Shown here: positions 18,454 to 29,040 of the stretch, in pieces | Layout: every line of letters begins with the position of its first letter | Numbering within the stretch: the stretch's first letter is position 1 | DNA from: Chitinophaga pinensis | GTDB taxonomy: Bacteria; Bacteroidota; Bacteroidia; UKL13-3 | NCBI GenBank assembly: GCA_945860865.1 | Contig: CAMARW010000001.1 | Coordinates: forward strand, 524,294 to 588,293 | Length of the DNA stretch: 64,000 nucleotides | Reading direction: 5' to 3' | Position numbers and translations under genes: made by a program | Notes under the pieces: generated by a model | Told to the model about the DNA's origin: nothing | The model's input: only the letters and a program-made list of their open reading frames with translations | Databases searched by the model: none

Positions 18454-20787
18454 TTAAATTGGAATGTGTAATCGTAAAATAAAATTAACACCGGGTTCAT
18501 CTGTAAAATACCTAAACCTGCTTAGATAATCCCGGTAATTTGTGTTTAGCAGGTTGTTAATAGTCACATGGATATTCCAAGCCCTCCATTTTGGGTTTAC
18601 CAAATAGGAAAAACCCATATTCAGTTGAAACAAAGCATAAGCAGCAGGCGGTTCTCTAAAGTCTAAATTGGGCGCAAATCTGTGTTGCCTTGCCACCCAT
18701 AAACTACGCAGCTCTGCATAGGGTTCAGCCATTTTTTTATAGCTTTTAAATGCATAGGCCAAGCTATGTTCCATGCTATTGGCGGGCATTAAAAATAAAG
18801 CCTCTTGCAAACGCAAATCTTGTCCGTAAATCTGGCTGAACCTACTTTCCCATTGCCAACCTATGGCTGGCTTATACCTCAACACGGCATCTACGCCCGC
18901 AATAAGTGCACTTGTTTGGGTAAACATAAAGGCAGGAAAAGCGCCGCGTATAGTTAATATAGGGGCCGATAAGGGTCTTTTATAGATATAGTTTTCAAAA
19001 ACTTGTGCGTAAAAACTACCTTCTACCTGCCAGTTTTTATAGCTCTTTTTAACATCCCACTCCAGCATCCAAGCGCGCTCAGGCACCAAATTGCTATCAC
19101 CTATTTCAAAACTAGCCAAGCCATAATGCAAGCCGTAACTATACAATTCATTTAATGCGGGTGGTCGCCAGGCACTCTGCAAACTCAAGGTATGTTGCCA
19201 CTTATGTTGGGTAAGTTTAATGTAGGTTATCCCAGCGTTTAGTCCGTTAAAGTCTCTGGCATAGGCATAGTTTTTGCCAAACCTCCTAAATTCAGGCACA
19301 TTTAATTTTCTGTAATCGTACCTTAATCCTATACTTAAACTACTGCTTTCATTGTAATATTTAAGCATACTAAAAGCAGCCAAGTTTACCGAATTAAAAG
19401 TAGGAATTATCCACTGCAATCCAGCTGTTATATTCTCCTGAAAGCTTTGGTTCAAACCAGCTTTTAACATCCAATGTCCGCCCCATTTTTTCTCCATAAC
19501 CTGCTCTAATTGCCTGCTCAATATTTCTAAATCTAGCGCCGCTCTGCCTTGCAAAGCTTGGTTGTAAACCCTATCTGCGTCAAATTCTTGCCTATCGTTT
19601 ACCTGTTGCGAATAGCTTAAACGCAATTTGGTGCTGGCATTTAATTGGTAGCTTAATTCGCTTAAAAACAAGACATGCTTTACTTGTTGAAAGGGCCTGT
19701 TTATTTGGTAGGTAAAGGGCAAAACAATTAAGGGCCTATTAGCTGCTAAGGCACGGTTTAAATCGGAGGTATTTCCTAGGTGCGCCGCTTGTAAAATGGC
19801 TTGTTTAGTTTGGTAAATACTGAGGGTATTTTCCCATTTCCATTTTTTTGAACCTACGAAACTTTGGAACATTCCTGCGTTTTCGGTAAAACCGGTATTG
19901 CTTAAAACATAGTTGGGGGTTCTGGCATCGCCTGCTTTTCGGGCACTAGCTTGCATGCGCCAACCGTATTGTATTTTTTTGCCATATACAGATTCTAAGC
20001 GCAAAGAGGCAGCACCTTGTCTATTGTTGCTTAATCCTTGCAAATACAAAGCGCCTTCCATGCCTTTTTCGCTGCGCCAAGGTTTTGGTTCAACTTGTAT
20101 AACCCCGCCCATTGCTTCTGGACCAAATTCTACCGCGGCAGCGCCTTTGATTACGGAAACAGAGTGGGCTATAAATGGGTCCAATTCCGGACCATGGTCT
20201 TCGCCCCATTGCTGACCTTCAATGCGTGAATTTCCCTGCATGGTTACAATTCTTTGTCCGCTTAAGCCCCTTATTACAGGTTTTGCAATGCCTCCCGCCG
20301 AGTTCATGGCTTTAACTCCATTGATATTTTTGAGCAATTCGGCCAAATTTTGTCCGCGCCTTTTGTCTATTTCAGCTGAAAGCATTTGGTCTTGCTTTCT
20401 ACCACTAAAAACAGCCTTATTGGCTTCGGCCTGAACCAAACCCTCATGCAAGTGAAAGGTTTCGGAGCATAGCTCGATGGTATAGCTTAGCTGCTGCGGG
20501 ATACGCAATAATAGGTCGCTGTGGTGGTAGCCAACAAACGACACATGTAATACATAATTGCCAGCCAAAAGCATAGGCAAAACAACAATACCTTGCTCAT
20601 TACTGAGCCAAAGTTGCTTTTGTTTGTCCAAGCTTACAGAGGCATAAGCCAAGGGCTCTTGGGTAAGACTATCAACTATCTTTATGTGCAGTTCATGCTC
20701 ATGTTGCGCTTGTACCAGCGAAAAGGAGCCTAGGTTCAAACCGAAAAATAAAAGGTAGTAAATAGACTTGAAACGAATTGGTTTCAA
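18454..20787 (-). CDS. TonB-dependent receptor with carboxypeptidase-like N-terminal domain
   Basis: Plug motifs (KRRGQNLAELLKNINGVKAMNSAGGIAKPVIRGLSGQRIVTMQGNSRIEGQQWGEDHGPE), VIKGAAAVEFG, C-terminal beta-barrel. Confidence 0.88.
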   Translation of the reverse strand: MKPIRFKSIYYLLFFGLNLGSFSLVQAQHEHELHIKIVDSLTQEPLAYASVSLDKQKQLWLSNEQGIVVLPMLLAGNYVLHVSFVGYHHSDLLLRIPQQLSYTIELCSETFHLHEGLVQAEANKAVFSGRKQDQMLSAEIDKRRGQNLAELLKNINGVKAMNSAGGIAKPVIRGLSGQRIVTMQGNSRIEGQQWGEDHGPELDPFIAHSVSVIKGAAAVEFGPEAMGGVIQVEPKPWRSEKGMEGALYLQGLSNNRQGAASLRLESVYGKKIQYGWRMQASARKAGDARTPNYVLSNTGFTENAGMFQSFVGSKKWKWENTLSIYQTKQAILQAAHLGNTSDLNRALAANRPLIVLPFTYQINRPFQQVKHVLFLSELSYQLNASTKLRLSYSQQVNDRQEFDADRVYNQALQGRAALDLEILSRQLEQVMEKKWGGHWMLKAGLNQSFQENITAGLQWIIPTFNSVNLAAFSMLKYYNESSSLSIGLRYDYRKLNVPEFRRFGKNYAYARDFNGLNAGITYIKLTQHKWQHTLSLQSAWRPPALNELYSYGLHYGLASFEIGDSNLVPERAWMLEWDVKKSYKNWQVEGSFYAQVFENYIYKRPLSAPILTIRGAFPAFMFTQTSALIAGVDAVLRYKPAIGWQWESRFSQIYGQDLRLQEALFLMPANSMEHSLAYAFKSYKKMAEPYAELRSLWVARQHRFAPNLDFREPPAAYALFQLNMGFSYLVNPKWRAWNIHVTINNLLNTNYRDYLSRFRYFTDEPGVNFILRLHIPI

Positions 20788-20819
20788 AACTGAATATTTA
20801 TCTAAATGTGAATACTAAT

Positions 20820-21194
20820 TTAAGCTGTGAAAATACAACTTAGAGGCGGACCTCTATTAGATTCTGAGGGCGGTTGAATGTTCCCACTATTGGGGTTAGT
20901 ATAATTAAAAACATAAGCATGATGAACCAAATTAGTTTGGAACAAAAATGTTGCATGTTGGTAATTTTTTATGAAATGAAAGGTACAAGCAAAACAATCG
21001 GGGTGGGTTTCTGCGATATGGCTTTTGTGCTCACAGGCATGTAACAGGGAAAGCTGGCAAGCATATTCATCTAATTCGCAATGGTGTTTGGTCTCATCTT
21101 GTTCATTTAGCATGGCCGCAACATGCTCATCATGCGCATGCAAGTGCAGGGCGTTGTATGGAATTATGGTAACTCCAAACACCAACAGAAACAA
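20820..21194 (-). CDS. Small His/Cys-rich exported protein (HYC_CC_PP-like)
   Basis: N-terminal hydrophobic segment, LHLHAHDEH, HHCELDEYAC, HPDCFACTFH, C-terminal QPPSESNRGPP. Confidence 0.5.
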   Translation of the reverse strand: MFLLVFGVTIIPYNALHLHAHDEHVAAMLNEQDETKHHCELDEYACQLSLLHACEHKSHIAETHPDCFACTFHFIKNYQHATFLFQTNLVHHAYVFNYTNPNSGNIQPPSESNRGPPLSCIFTA

Positions 21195-21315
21195 CCAGGC
21201 TATATGTACTAGAAACTTTTTCAGTGTAACAAATATAATAAGATTTAAAACCGATTGAGCGATTTTAGGTTTTATCCATATAAAAAAGAATTATTTTCGT
21301 CCAAATTTTTACCAA

Positions 21316-22971
21316 ATGAGCAGAGAAATACGCGCCGCAAAAGGCAATACTTTAAGTTGTAAAGGCTGGGTTCAAGAAGCCGCTTTACGCATGTTGCACA
21401 ATAATTTAGATCCAGATGTAGCAGAAAAGCCAGAAGACCTTATTGTATATGGTGGAATAGGTAAAGCAGCCCGTAATTGGGAGAGCTTTGAGTTGATAGA
21501 AAAAGCCTTGAGAGATTTAGAAGAAGATGAAACTTTGCTTATTCAAAGTGGTAAACCTGTTGGTATTTTACCTACCCACAAAGATGCTCCGCGGGTTATT
21601 ATATCTAACAGTATGTTGGTGCCTAAATGGGCCAATTGGGAAACTTTCCATGAGTTAGATAAAAAAGGCCTAATGATGTATGGGCAAATGACTGCCGGTA
21701 GCTGGATTTATATTGGTTCGCAGGGAATTGTGCAGGGAACTTATGAAACCTTCGCCGAAGCTGCTCGTCAGCATTTTAACGGCAGCTTAAAGGGTACTTT
21801 AACTGTAACCGCCGGATTGGGTGGTATGGGTGGCGCTCAACCTCTTGCGGTGACCATGTGCGATGGTGTTTGTTTGGCAGCAGAAATGGTAGAATGGCGC
21901 ATTAAAAAACGCATTGAAACACGTTACCTTGATGTAATGAGCAGAGACATAGACCAAGCCATAGACATGGCCTTAAAAGCTAAGGAAGAAGGCAGAAGAT
22001 TGTCTATTGGTGTGGTATGTAATGCCATTGATTTATTAGAGCGTTTAATTGAACGTAACATTACGCCAGATTTATTAACGGATCAAACATCGGCGCACGA
22101 CCCATTAAATGGATATTACCCAGAAGATATTGCTGAGGAGGTTTCGGATAGAATGCGTAAAACCGATCCAGAAAAATACACGCGCTTGAGTTTAGATACC
22201 ATGGCGCACCATATTAAATTGATGCTCGAATTGCAAAGTCGTGGAGCCATTACCTTTGATTATGGAAACAACCTACGCGGACAAGCCAAAGATCAACGTG
22301 GTGTGGCCAATGCGTTTAACTTCCCGGGCTTTGTGCCTGCCTATATCAGACCATTATTCTGCGAAGGAAAAGGGCCGTTTAGATGGGTGGCTTTAAGTGG
22401 TGATCCTAATGATATTTATGTAACCGACCAAGTAATGAAGGACTTGTTTCCAGAAAATACTTCTTTGCACCGTTGGTTAGATATGGCCAAAGAGCGTATT
22501 GCCTTCCAGGGTTTACCTGCACGCATTTGTTGGATTGGTCAGGGCGACAGAGAAAAAGCAGCTTTGGCGTTTAATGAATTGGTTAGAACAGGTAAGGTAA
22601 AGGGACCAATAGTAATTGGAAGAGATCACTTAGATACGGGTTCAGTAGCTTCTCCAAACCGCGAAACCGAAGCTATGAAAGATGGTAGCGATGCGGTTGC
22701 CGATTGGCCAATCTTAAATGCTTTGATAAATACTGCCGGTGGGGCAAGTTGGGTAAGTGTGCACCATGGTGGTGGCGTTGGTATGGGTTATAGCATACAT
22801 GCTGGTATGGTTATTTTAGCAGATGGCACAGATGATGCCGCTCGCCGCTTAAAGCGTGTTTTACATAACGACCCTGCTATGGGCGTAATTCGCCACGCAG
22901 ATGCCGGTTATGATATTGCCATAGATACCGCGCGTAAACATAGATTAGATATTAAAGAAAGATTGAAGTAG
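21316..22971 (+). CDS. hutU: Urocanate hydratase
   Basis: 551 aa; [60 protein letters not shown]. Confidence 0.95.
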   Translation: MSREIRAAKGNTLSCKGWVQEAALRMLHNNLDPDVAEKPEDLIVYGGIGKAARNWESFELIEKALRDLEEDETLLIQSGKPVGILPTHKDAPRVIISNSMLVPKWANWETFHELDKKGLMMYGQMTAGSWIYIGSQGIVQGTYETFAEAARQHFNGSLKGTLTVTAGLGGMGGAQPLAVTMCDGVCLAAEMVEWRIKKRIETRYLDVMSRDIDQAIDMALKAKEEGRRLSIGVVCNAIDLLERLIERNITPDLLTDQTSAHDPLNGYYPEDIAEEVSDRMRKTDPEKYTRLSLDTMAHHIKLMLELQSRGAITFDYGNNLRGQAKDQRGVANAFNFPGFVPAYIRPLFCEGKGPFRWVALSGDPNDIYVTDQVMKDLFPENTSLHRWLDMAKERIAFQGLPARICWIGQGDREKAALAFNELVRTGKVKGPIVIGRDHLDTGSVASPNRETEAMKDGSDAVADWPILNALINTAGGASWVSVHHGGGVGMGYSIHAGMVILADGTDDAARRLKRVLHNDPAMGVIRHADAGYDIAIDTARKHRLDIKERLK

Positions 22972-23028
22972 TCTATCGCTCTTGTTTTGTTTTATAATCA
23001 AAGATAGCAATGTATGGTAGCTGGTAGT

Positions 23029-24702
23029 TTAGATATTCTTGAACCTAACCCTATGCGGCGATACATCACCCAAACGCTGTTTTTTGTTCTCTTCGTATTC
23101 TGAATAGTTTCCTTCAAAATAGTAAATCTGACTATCGCCTTCGAAGGCTAAAATATGCGTGGCAATTCTATCTATAAACCACCTATCGTGGGAAATTACC
23201 ACCACGCAGCCTGCAAAGTTTTCTATGGCTTCTTCTAAAGCACGCAAAGTGTTTACGTCTATATCATTGGTAGGTTCATCTAGCAACAACACGTTACCGC
23301 CTTGCTTAAGCGCCATGGCCAAATGCACGCGGTTTCTTTCTCCACCAGATAAAACGCCAACCTTTTTACTTTGATCAGTACCGCTAAAATTAAACTTTGA
23401 AATATACGCACGGGCATTTACTTGCTTGCCGCCCACTATCATGGTTTCGGTACCGCCGCTAATTACTTCAAATACGCTTTTGTCTGGCAATAGGTCTTTA
23501 TGACTTTGGTCTACATAGGATATTTGCACGGTTTCACCCACTTTAAAATCGCCGCCATCTGGGGTTTCTAAGCCCATAATTAAACGGAATAAGGTGGTTT
23601 TACCCACGCCATTCGGACCAATTATGCCAACGATACCGCCACGTGGAAGAGAGAAATTTAGGTTTTCATATAATAACTTATGGCCATATTGCTTGCTCAC
23701 ATCATGCGCTTCTATTACCACATCTCCCAAACGTGGTCCAGCCGGAATAAACAATTCTAGCTGTGCTTCTTTCTCTTTTTGTTCCTCATTTAACAACCTA
23801 TCATAGCTATTTAAACGGGCTTTTTGCTTGGCTTGGCGACCTTTTGGTCCTTGCCTTACCCACTCTAATTCGCGCTCTAATGCCTTGGTTCGCTTACTTT
23901 CTGATTTCTCTTCCGCTTTTAATCGATTTGCTTTTTGCTCTAACCAGCTGCTGTAATTGCCTTTCCACGGAATACCTTCTCCGCGGTCTAATTCCAGAAT
24001 CCAGCCAGCTACGTTATCTAAGAAATACCTATCGTGCGTTACCGCAATTACCGTTCCTGGGAAATTCTTTAAATATTGCTCTAGCCAATCTACACTCTCT
24101 GCATCCAAGTGGTTGGTAGGCTCATCTAATAGAAGAATATCGGGCTGACTCAATATTAACCTACACAAAGCTACACGGCGGCGCTCACCACCCGAAAGCA
24201 CTTTAACCATGGCATCAGGCTCTGGGCAACGAAGTGCGTCCATGGCTTTTTCTAATTTGGTGTCGAGCTCCCAGGCATCAAAACGGTCCAGTTCTTCCAT
24301 CACCACTGCTTGGCGGTCGAGGATTTTCATCATTTCATCGCCATCGAGGTTTGGATCAGCCAACTTGTTGTTAATGTTTTCAAACTCATCTAACATATCT
24401 GTTATATGTTTTACGCCTTCTTTAACTACCTCAACAACAGTTTTGGTTTCGTCTAAATTAGGTTCTTGCTCTAAGAAACCAATTTTATAATTTTTAGAAT
24501 CGAATACTACTTCACCTGTAAAATTTTTATCTAAGCCTGCAATAATTTTAAGCAAGCTAGACTTACCCGAACCGTTTAAACCCAACACGCCAATTTTAGC
24601 GCCGTAGTAAAAGCCCAGGTAAATATTTTTTAATACTTGTTTTTGCGGCGGAAACGTTTTGGAAACGCCTGCCATTGAAAATATGATTTTGTGATCGCTC
24701 AT
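23029..24702 (-). CDS. ettA: ABC-F ATPase EttA-like (energy-dependent translational throttle)
   Basis: Two ABC cassettes (GLNGSGKSSL, LSGGERRRVALCRL, GPNGVGKTTLF, LSGGERNRVHLAMAL); likely start MSDHKIIFSM at 24702. Confidence 0.9.
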   Translation of the reverse strand: MSDHKIIFSMAGVSKTFPPQKQVLKNIYLGFYYGAKIGVLGLNGSGKSSLLKIIAGLDKNFTGEVVFDSKNYKIGFLEQEPNLDETKTVVEVVKEGVKHITDMLDEFENINNKLADPNLDGDEMMKILDRQAVVMEELDRFDAWELDTKLEKAMDALRCPEPDAMVKVLSGGERRRVALCRLILSQPDILLLDEPTNHLDAESVDWLEQYLKNFPGTVIAVTHDRYFLDNVAGWILELDRGEGIPWKGNYSSWLEQKANRLKAEEKSESKRTKALERELEWVRQGPKGRQAKQKARLNSYDRLLNEEQKEKEAQLELFIPAGPRLGDVVIEAHDVSKQYGHKLLYENLNFSLPRGGIVGIIGPNGVGKTTLFRLIMGLETPDGGDFKVGETVQISYVDQSHKDLLPDKSVFEVISGGTETMIVGGKQVNARAYISKFNFSGTDQSKKVGVLSGGERNRVHLAMALKQGGNVLLLDEPTNDIDVNTLRALEEAIENFAGCVVVISHDRWFIDRIATHILAFEGDSQIYYFEGNYSEYEENKKQRLGDVSPHRVRFKNI

Positions 24703-24734
24703 GTGTTGAAATTTGTAGGTGGCGAAAATAGCAT

Positions 24735-25331
24735 CTATTCTGCCTTTTCTAAAATAAAAAATAGCTCTTTTCCTAAACGGGGTTTTATAGAGTTGAGGCA
24801 AGGTTCTAGCCTATGGATTTTAAAACTAGGTTCAAACAATTGCTGGTAGCTAGGGGCATCTCCGCCAAAAGGCGGACCTTCATCGGTTAATGGAAAATTA
24901 AATAATAAGCCAGCTAAAGTTCCGGTTTGAACCAAAAGCGAATGCATGTGTTTGGCGTAATCTGCGCGTTGAGAGGGGTGTATGGCGCAGAAAAACGTTT
25001 GTTCTAGAATTAAATCGTAGTTGCCTTGGTGCGCAAAAAAATCTTCGCAAACTAATTTTAAATGGCCAGATGTCATGGCTATTGGATTTCTGGCGGCAAT
25101 ATTTTTGAGCGGACTCTCAGCAAAATCTAGCACCGTTATGTTGGTGAAACCTAGGTTCAGCAAGGCTTCTACCTCATGCGCGTTGCCGCAGCCAGGTATT
25201 AAAATGCGCAGGTTTTTGTTAGGCAATTGCTGGCAATAACTAATAAGGGGTGTGCTGGCCGAACCCATATCCCAGCCTGTTTCTCCTTGTTGATATCGTG
25301 TTTCCCAATAATTTTCATTGAATGTGGGCAT
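24735..25331 (-). CDS. SAM-dependent methyltransferase (TPMT-like)
   Basis: YWETRYQQGETGWDMGSASTPL, LIPGCGNAHEVEAL, FCAIHPSQRADYA. Confidence 0.8.
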   Translation of the reverse strand: MPTFNENYWETRYQQGETGWDMGSASTPLISYCQQLPNKNLRILIPGCGNAHEVEALLNLGFTNITVLDFAESPLKNIAARNPIAMTSGHLKLVCEDFFAHQGNYDLILEQTFFCAIHPSQRADYAKHMHSLLVQTGTLAGLLFNFPLTDEGPPFGGDAPSYQQLFEPSFKIHRLEPCLNSIKPRLGKELFFILEKAE

Positions 25332-25359
25332 AGTGTGAATAGTTTAATTTAGAGTAGAT

Positions 25360-25367
25360 TATATTTG
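25360..25367 (+). promoter_or_regulatory. Candidate -7 box TATATTTG
   Basis: Exact TAnnTTTG upstream of the ATG at 25386. Confidence 0.45.
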
Positions 25368-25385
25368 CACGAAAATAACAGCAAA

Positions 25386-26042
25386 ATGAAATTTTTTATA
25401 GATACAGCCAATTTGGCTCAAATTAAAGAAGCCAACGACCTTGGTATTTTAGATGGTGTAACCACCAATCCATCGCTTATGGCCAAAGAAGGCATAGTAG
25501 GAGAGGCAGCAGTAATGCAGCATTACTTGGATATTTGTAATATCGTTAATGGCGATGTAAGCGCAGAGGTAATTGCTACCGATTTTGAAGGAATGGTTGC
25601 CGAAGGCGAGAAATTAGCCGCATTGCATGAAAACATTGTGGTAAAAGTTCCTATGATTAAAGAGGGTATTAAGGCAATTAGTTACTTTACCTCTAAAGGA
25701 ATAAGAACCAACTGTACTTTAATTTTTAGTGCTGGCCAAGCCCTATTAGCAGCCAAAGCTGGCGCTACTTATGTGTCGCCGTTTGTAGGCAGATTAGATG
25801 ATATTAGCTACGATGGTATGGAGTTAATTGCACAAATTTCGCAATTGTATTCTATTCAAGGTTACCAAACTCAAATCTTGGCTGCATCAATTCGCAATCC
25901 CATACACATTATTAAATCTGCTCAGTTTGGAGCCCATGTAATAACTAGTCCGCTACCTAGCATACTTGCCTTATTAAAGCACCCCTTAACAGACAGCGGT
26001 TTAGCGCAATTCTTGGCCGATCACAAAAAAGCCAATGCATAA
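25386..26042 (+). CDS. tal: Transaldolase / fructose-6-phosphate aldolase family
   Basis: MKFFIDTANLAQIKEANDLGILDGVTTNPSLMAKEG. Confidence 0.9.
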   Translation: MKFFIDTANLAQIKEANDLGILDGVTTNPSLMAKEGIVGEAAVMQHYLDICNIVNGDVSAEVIATDFEGMVAEGEKLAALHENIVVKVPMIKEGIKAISYFTSKGIRTNCTLIFSAGQALLAAKAGATYVSPFVGRLDDISYDGMELIAQISQLYSIQGYQTQILAASIRNPIHIIKSAQFGAHVITSPLPSILALLKHPLTDSGLAQFLADHKKANA

Positions 26043-26044
26043 TA

Positions 26045-26077
26045 AAAAAAAACCAGCGCCTTGGCGCTGGTTTTTTT
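26045..26077. terminator. Rho-independent terminator (AACCAGCGCC-tt-GGCGCTGGTTTTTTT)
   Basis: Perfect stem plus T-tract after the tal stop. Confidence 0.9.
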
Positions 26078-26165
26078 ATGAACTTTTTAAAGTACCATAA
26101 ATAATTGTTTCATAAAAATACCAGCTATCAAACTTTTGATTTTGTTATTGAACGCAAATTTCATC

Positions 26166-26408
26166 TCAATAATTAGTTAAAATACTACCATTACCAGTGG
26201 ATAGGGCTTTTGCCTCAATTTGCTTAGCAGAATAAATTACACTTCCTACTATTTTGACAATGCCCTTTTTGGCTTTATTATTGTTTTGGTCTTCGTATTG
26301 CATTTCTATTTTATCACAACAGTTTTTAAATTGATTGTGATTGATTAATCTGCCTTCTAAGCTAGATATATGTCTAACATAGATTTCATCAAAGGATTTT
26401 GAATACAA
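26166..26408 (-). CDS. Small hypothetical protein
   Basis: 80-aa ORF in an otherwise unassigned gap; no recognised motif. Confidence 0.3.
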   Translation of the reverse strand: MYSKSFDEIYVRHISSLEGRLINHNQFKNCCDKIEMQYEDQNNNKAKKGIVKIVGSVIYSAKQIEAKALSTGNGSILTNY

Positions 26409-26445
26409 GGCTATTATGTAGTAGATTTCCAGAGGTAGAAAATTA

Positions 26446-26470
26446 AAAAACCAGCCGAAGCTGGTTTCTT
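26446..26470 (-). terminator. Terminator hairpin AAACCAGC-cgaa-GCTGGTTT downstream of the tRNA
   Basis: Stem-loop with T-rich tail on the minus strand. Confidence 0.75.
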
Positions 26471-26474
26471 TTAG

Positions 26475-26546
<72 letters not shown>

Positions 26547-26658
26547 ATATATCTTTATCTATATTGAAATCGTGGTAACCAAATAAAAGTTTCTCTCTTT
26601 GTTTTTGGGACTGCAAAGATATTATTGTTTCTTTGTTGTGCAAATAAATAAAATAAAA

Positions 26659-27540
26659 ATGTCGTTTAAATCTGGTTTTGTGTCGATTATAGGTAAGCCT
26701 AACGTTGGAAAGTCTACATTATTGAATGCTTTGTTAGGTGAAAAGCTATCCATTATCAGTGAAAAGGTACAAACTACCCGACACAGAATCAAAGGAATTT
26801 TGAATAATCCCAATTATCAAGTTGTTTTTTCAGACACTCCCGGTATCATAGATCCAAAATATAAGTTGCAAGGAAATATGATGAAATTTGTAAATGAGAG
26901 TTTACAAGATGCCGAACTTATTGTATTCGTTACCGACTTTGACATTAGAAATGAGGATGAGGCTATTTTTGAAAGATTATCATTGATAAAAACGCCTATG
27001 ATTTGTTTGTTAAACAAAATTGATGGGGTTAGTCAGGACCAATTAAATGCCAAGTTGAACTTTTGGAATGAAAAGCAATTGTTTAAAGAAATCATTCCTA
27101 TTTCTGCCTTAAACAAGTTTAATATTGATGCCTTGTTAAAAAGTATTTTAAGCTATATGCCAGAAGGTGCACCTTATTACGAGCAAGACCAATTAACCGA
27201 TAAGAGTGAGCGATTTGTGGCGGCGGAAATAATTAGAGAAAAAATTATGGTGCGTTACAAGGAAGAAATTCCATATAGCGTGCAGGTAGAAATTGAGCTG
27301 TTTAAAGAAGAAAAAGATATTATTCATATCCATGCGCTTATTTATGTAATGCGCGATAGCCAGAAAATTATTTTAATTGGCAAAGGTGGTTCAGCCTTAA
27401 AAAATGTTGGCATTGCCGCAAGAAGGGACCTGGAGCTATTCTTCAAAAAGAAAATTTTCCTTAAAACTTTTGTGAAGGTAAAAGAAGATTGGCGCGATAA
27501 TTCGCGCACCCTAAAAGAATTTGGTTACGACAGCGAATAA
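26659..27540 (+). CDS. era: GTPase Era
   Basis: GKPNVGKSTLLNALLG, DTPGI, NKID, KH-domain IGKGGSALKNVGIAARRDLE. Confidence 0.95.
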   Translation: MSFKSGFVSIIGKPNVGKSTLLNALLGEKLSIISEKVQTTRHRIKGILNNPNYQVVFSDTPGIIDPKYKLQGNMMKFVNESLQDAELIVFVTDFDIRNEDEAIFERLSLIKTPMICLLNKIDGVSQDQLNAKLNFWNEKQLFKEIIPISALNKFNIDALLKSILSYMPEGAPYYEQDQLTDKSERFVAAEIIREKIMVRYKEEIPYSVQVEIELFKEEKDIIHIHALIYVMRDSQKIILIGKGGSALKNVGIAARRDLELFFKKKIFLKTFVKVKEDWRDNSRTLKEFGYDSE

Positions 27541-27994
27541 CCTCTTTAACCCATTCTCGGTTCAGCCCGCAATAATTGGGCCTTAACAAGTGCTATTTTC
27601 CCTTAGAAATTTTAAATCCTATCTGCAATAACAGGTTCGATAGTGGGAAGTTTTTTTCTTTTGGCTTGTAATTAATTGCTTGTGTATGAACCTCTGCGCA
27701 CATACGACTTAAAACTGGGATATACATGTGGCAAATAGTTTCGGCTAAAAATCAACAAAAAGTCTATTTGAAATAGCATTGATTTGTGCCTTTTAATGTA
27801 AAAAATCCTATTTACCTGATTTTCTTTTAGCCCTTTATTAAAGCGAGTTTATAGTGTTTTTTGGTGAGTAAGGGCATGATTTTAACTGAAGCTACAGGAT
27901 AGATAATATTAAATTATTTATATTGGCTATTGATTAATCAAAAAACAACAAGGCCTTGAACCCCATTTATTTTTAACCATTTATTAAAAAACCA

Positions 27995-29020
27995 ATGAAA
28001 TTTTCTACCCTAAGTGCAAGTCTATTTGTCCATACTATATGTTTTGGGCAAAGCACACTCTACAAACAGACCAACAAAATCATGGACTATCAATTTGCTG
28101 TGGCAGATTCTTCTGCTGTTAGGCAGATGAGTGAAAGCGAAAAGATAAAGTTTGAGCTGAAGTATGTTGAGAAATCATACACCAGAACTATTAATAGCAA
28201 CTTTGAATCTAATATTGAAGTAAGAATTGATAGTAATGACTTTAAAAAAGACTGGATGACCCTAGCCAAAAAATACCGGTATACCCAAACAGGAATTGAT
28301 ATGATTGGTTCAGACAATTTAGTTGCTAAATCAATACCTTATTCTACCGACGAATTAGCCTTTATTAAAGAAGAAAAAGCAGGCATATCGGATGATGGTT
28401 TTCATCCCGGCTTAATTGCTTTCCCTAGTTTTGATGCAGCAACTATCAATGCACTCTCTGCCGAAAATATCATTGTAACTAATATGCCCAATGGAGAAGT
28501 GAAAGTAAAATCTGGTGGCTATACCACCATTTATAATAACTTTAAAAAAACGATTGTATCTGATTACACAGACGGGGATGGAATTAAATGCAAAGAAACC
28601 CTGGCCTATGAGCCCTATGCTAGCGATAAAGGATTTTTGCTTAAAATTAAAAAATTGGAACGTTTTGTAACTACAAATGCTGGAAAATGTATTACAGAAA
28701 CCCGCCTATCTTATTACTCCAATTATGAAATTGAAGACAATGGGAATTTGGTTAACAAAGCGATGGACAAAAAGGATGTGGTGAACCTATATCCAAACCC
28801 CAACGATGGCGTATTTACCGTTGCTGTTGCGTTAAAAGATGATGCAAGTATTGCAAGTGTGAGAGTGATACATGCCTTATCAGGAAGCACAGTAGTAGTG
28901 AATCACAATAACCAAAGCACTTTCTTGGTGAACCTACCTAATTTAACAGCGGGTAATTATGTTTTGCAGCTTGTAACTAGTAACCAGCGCACCATTAACA
29001 CCAATTTTATTAAAAACTAA
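27995..29020 (+). CDS. Secreted protein with T9SS type A sorting domain
   Basis: N-terminal signal; C-terminal VVNLYPNPNDGVFTVAV...LTAGNYVLQLVTSNQRTINTNFIKN. Confidence 0.75.
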   Translation: MKFSTLSASLFVHTICFGQSTLYKQTNKIMDYQFAVADSSAVRQMSESEKIKFELKYVEKSYTRTINSNFESNIEVRIDSNDFKKDWMTLAKKYRYTQTGIDMIGSDNLVAKSIPYSTDELAFIKEEKAGISDDGFHPGLIAFPSFDAATINALSAENIIVTNMPNGEVKVKSGGYTTIYNNFKKTIVSDYTDGDGIKCKETLAYEPYASDKGFLLKIKKLERFVTTNAGKCITETRLSYYSNYEIEDNGNLVNKAMDKKDVVNLYPNPNDGVFTVAVALKDDASIASVRVIHALSGSTVVVNHNNQSTFLVNLPNLTAGNYVLQLVTSNQRTINTNFIKN

Positions 29021-29040
29021 AACCCCTAGATAATTAAGCC

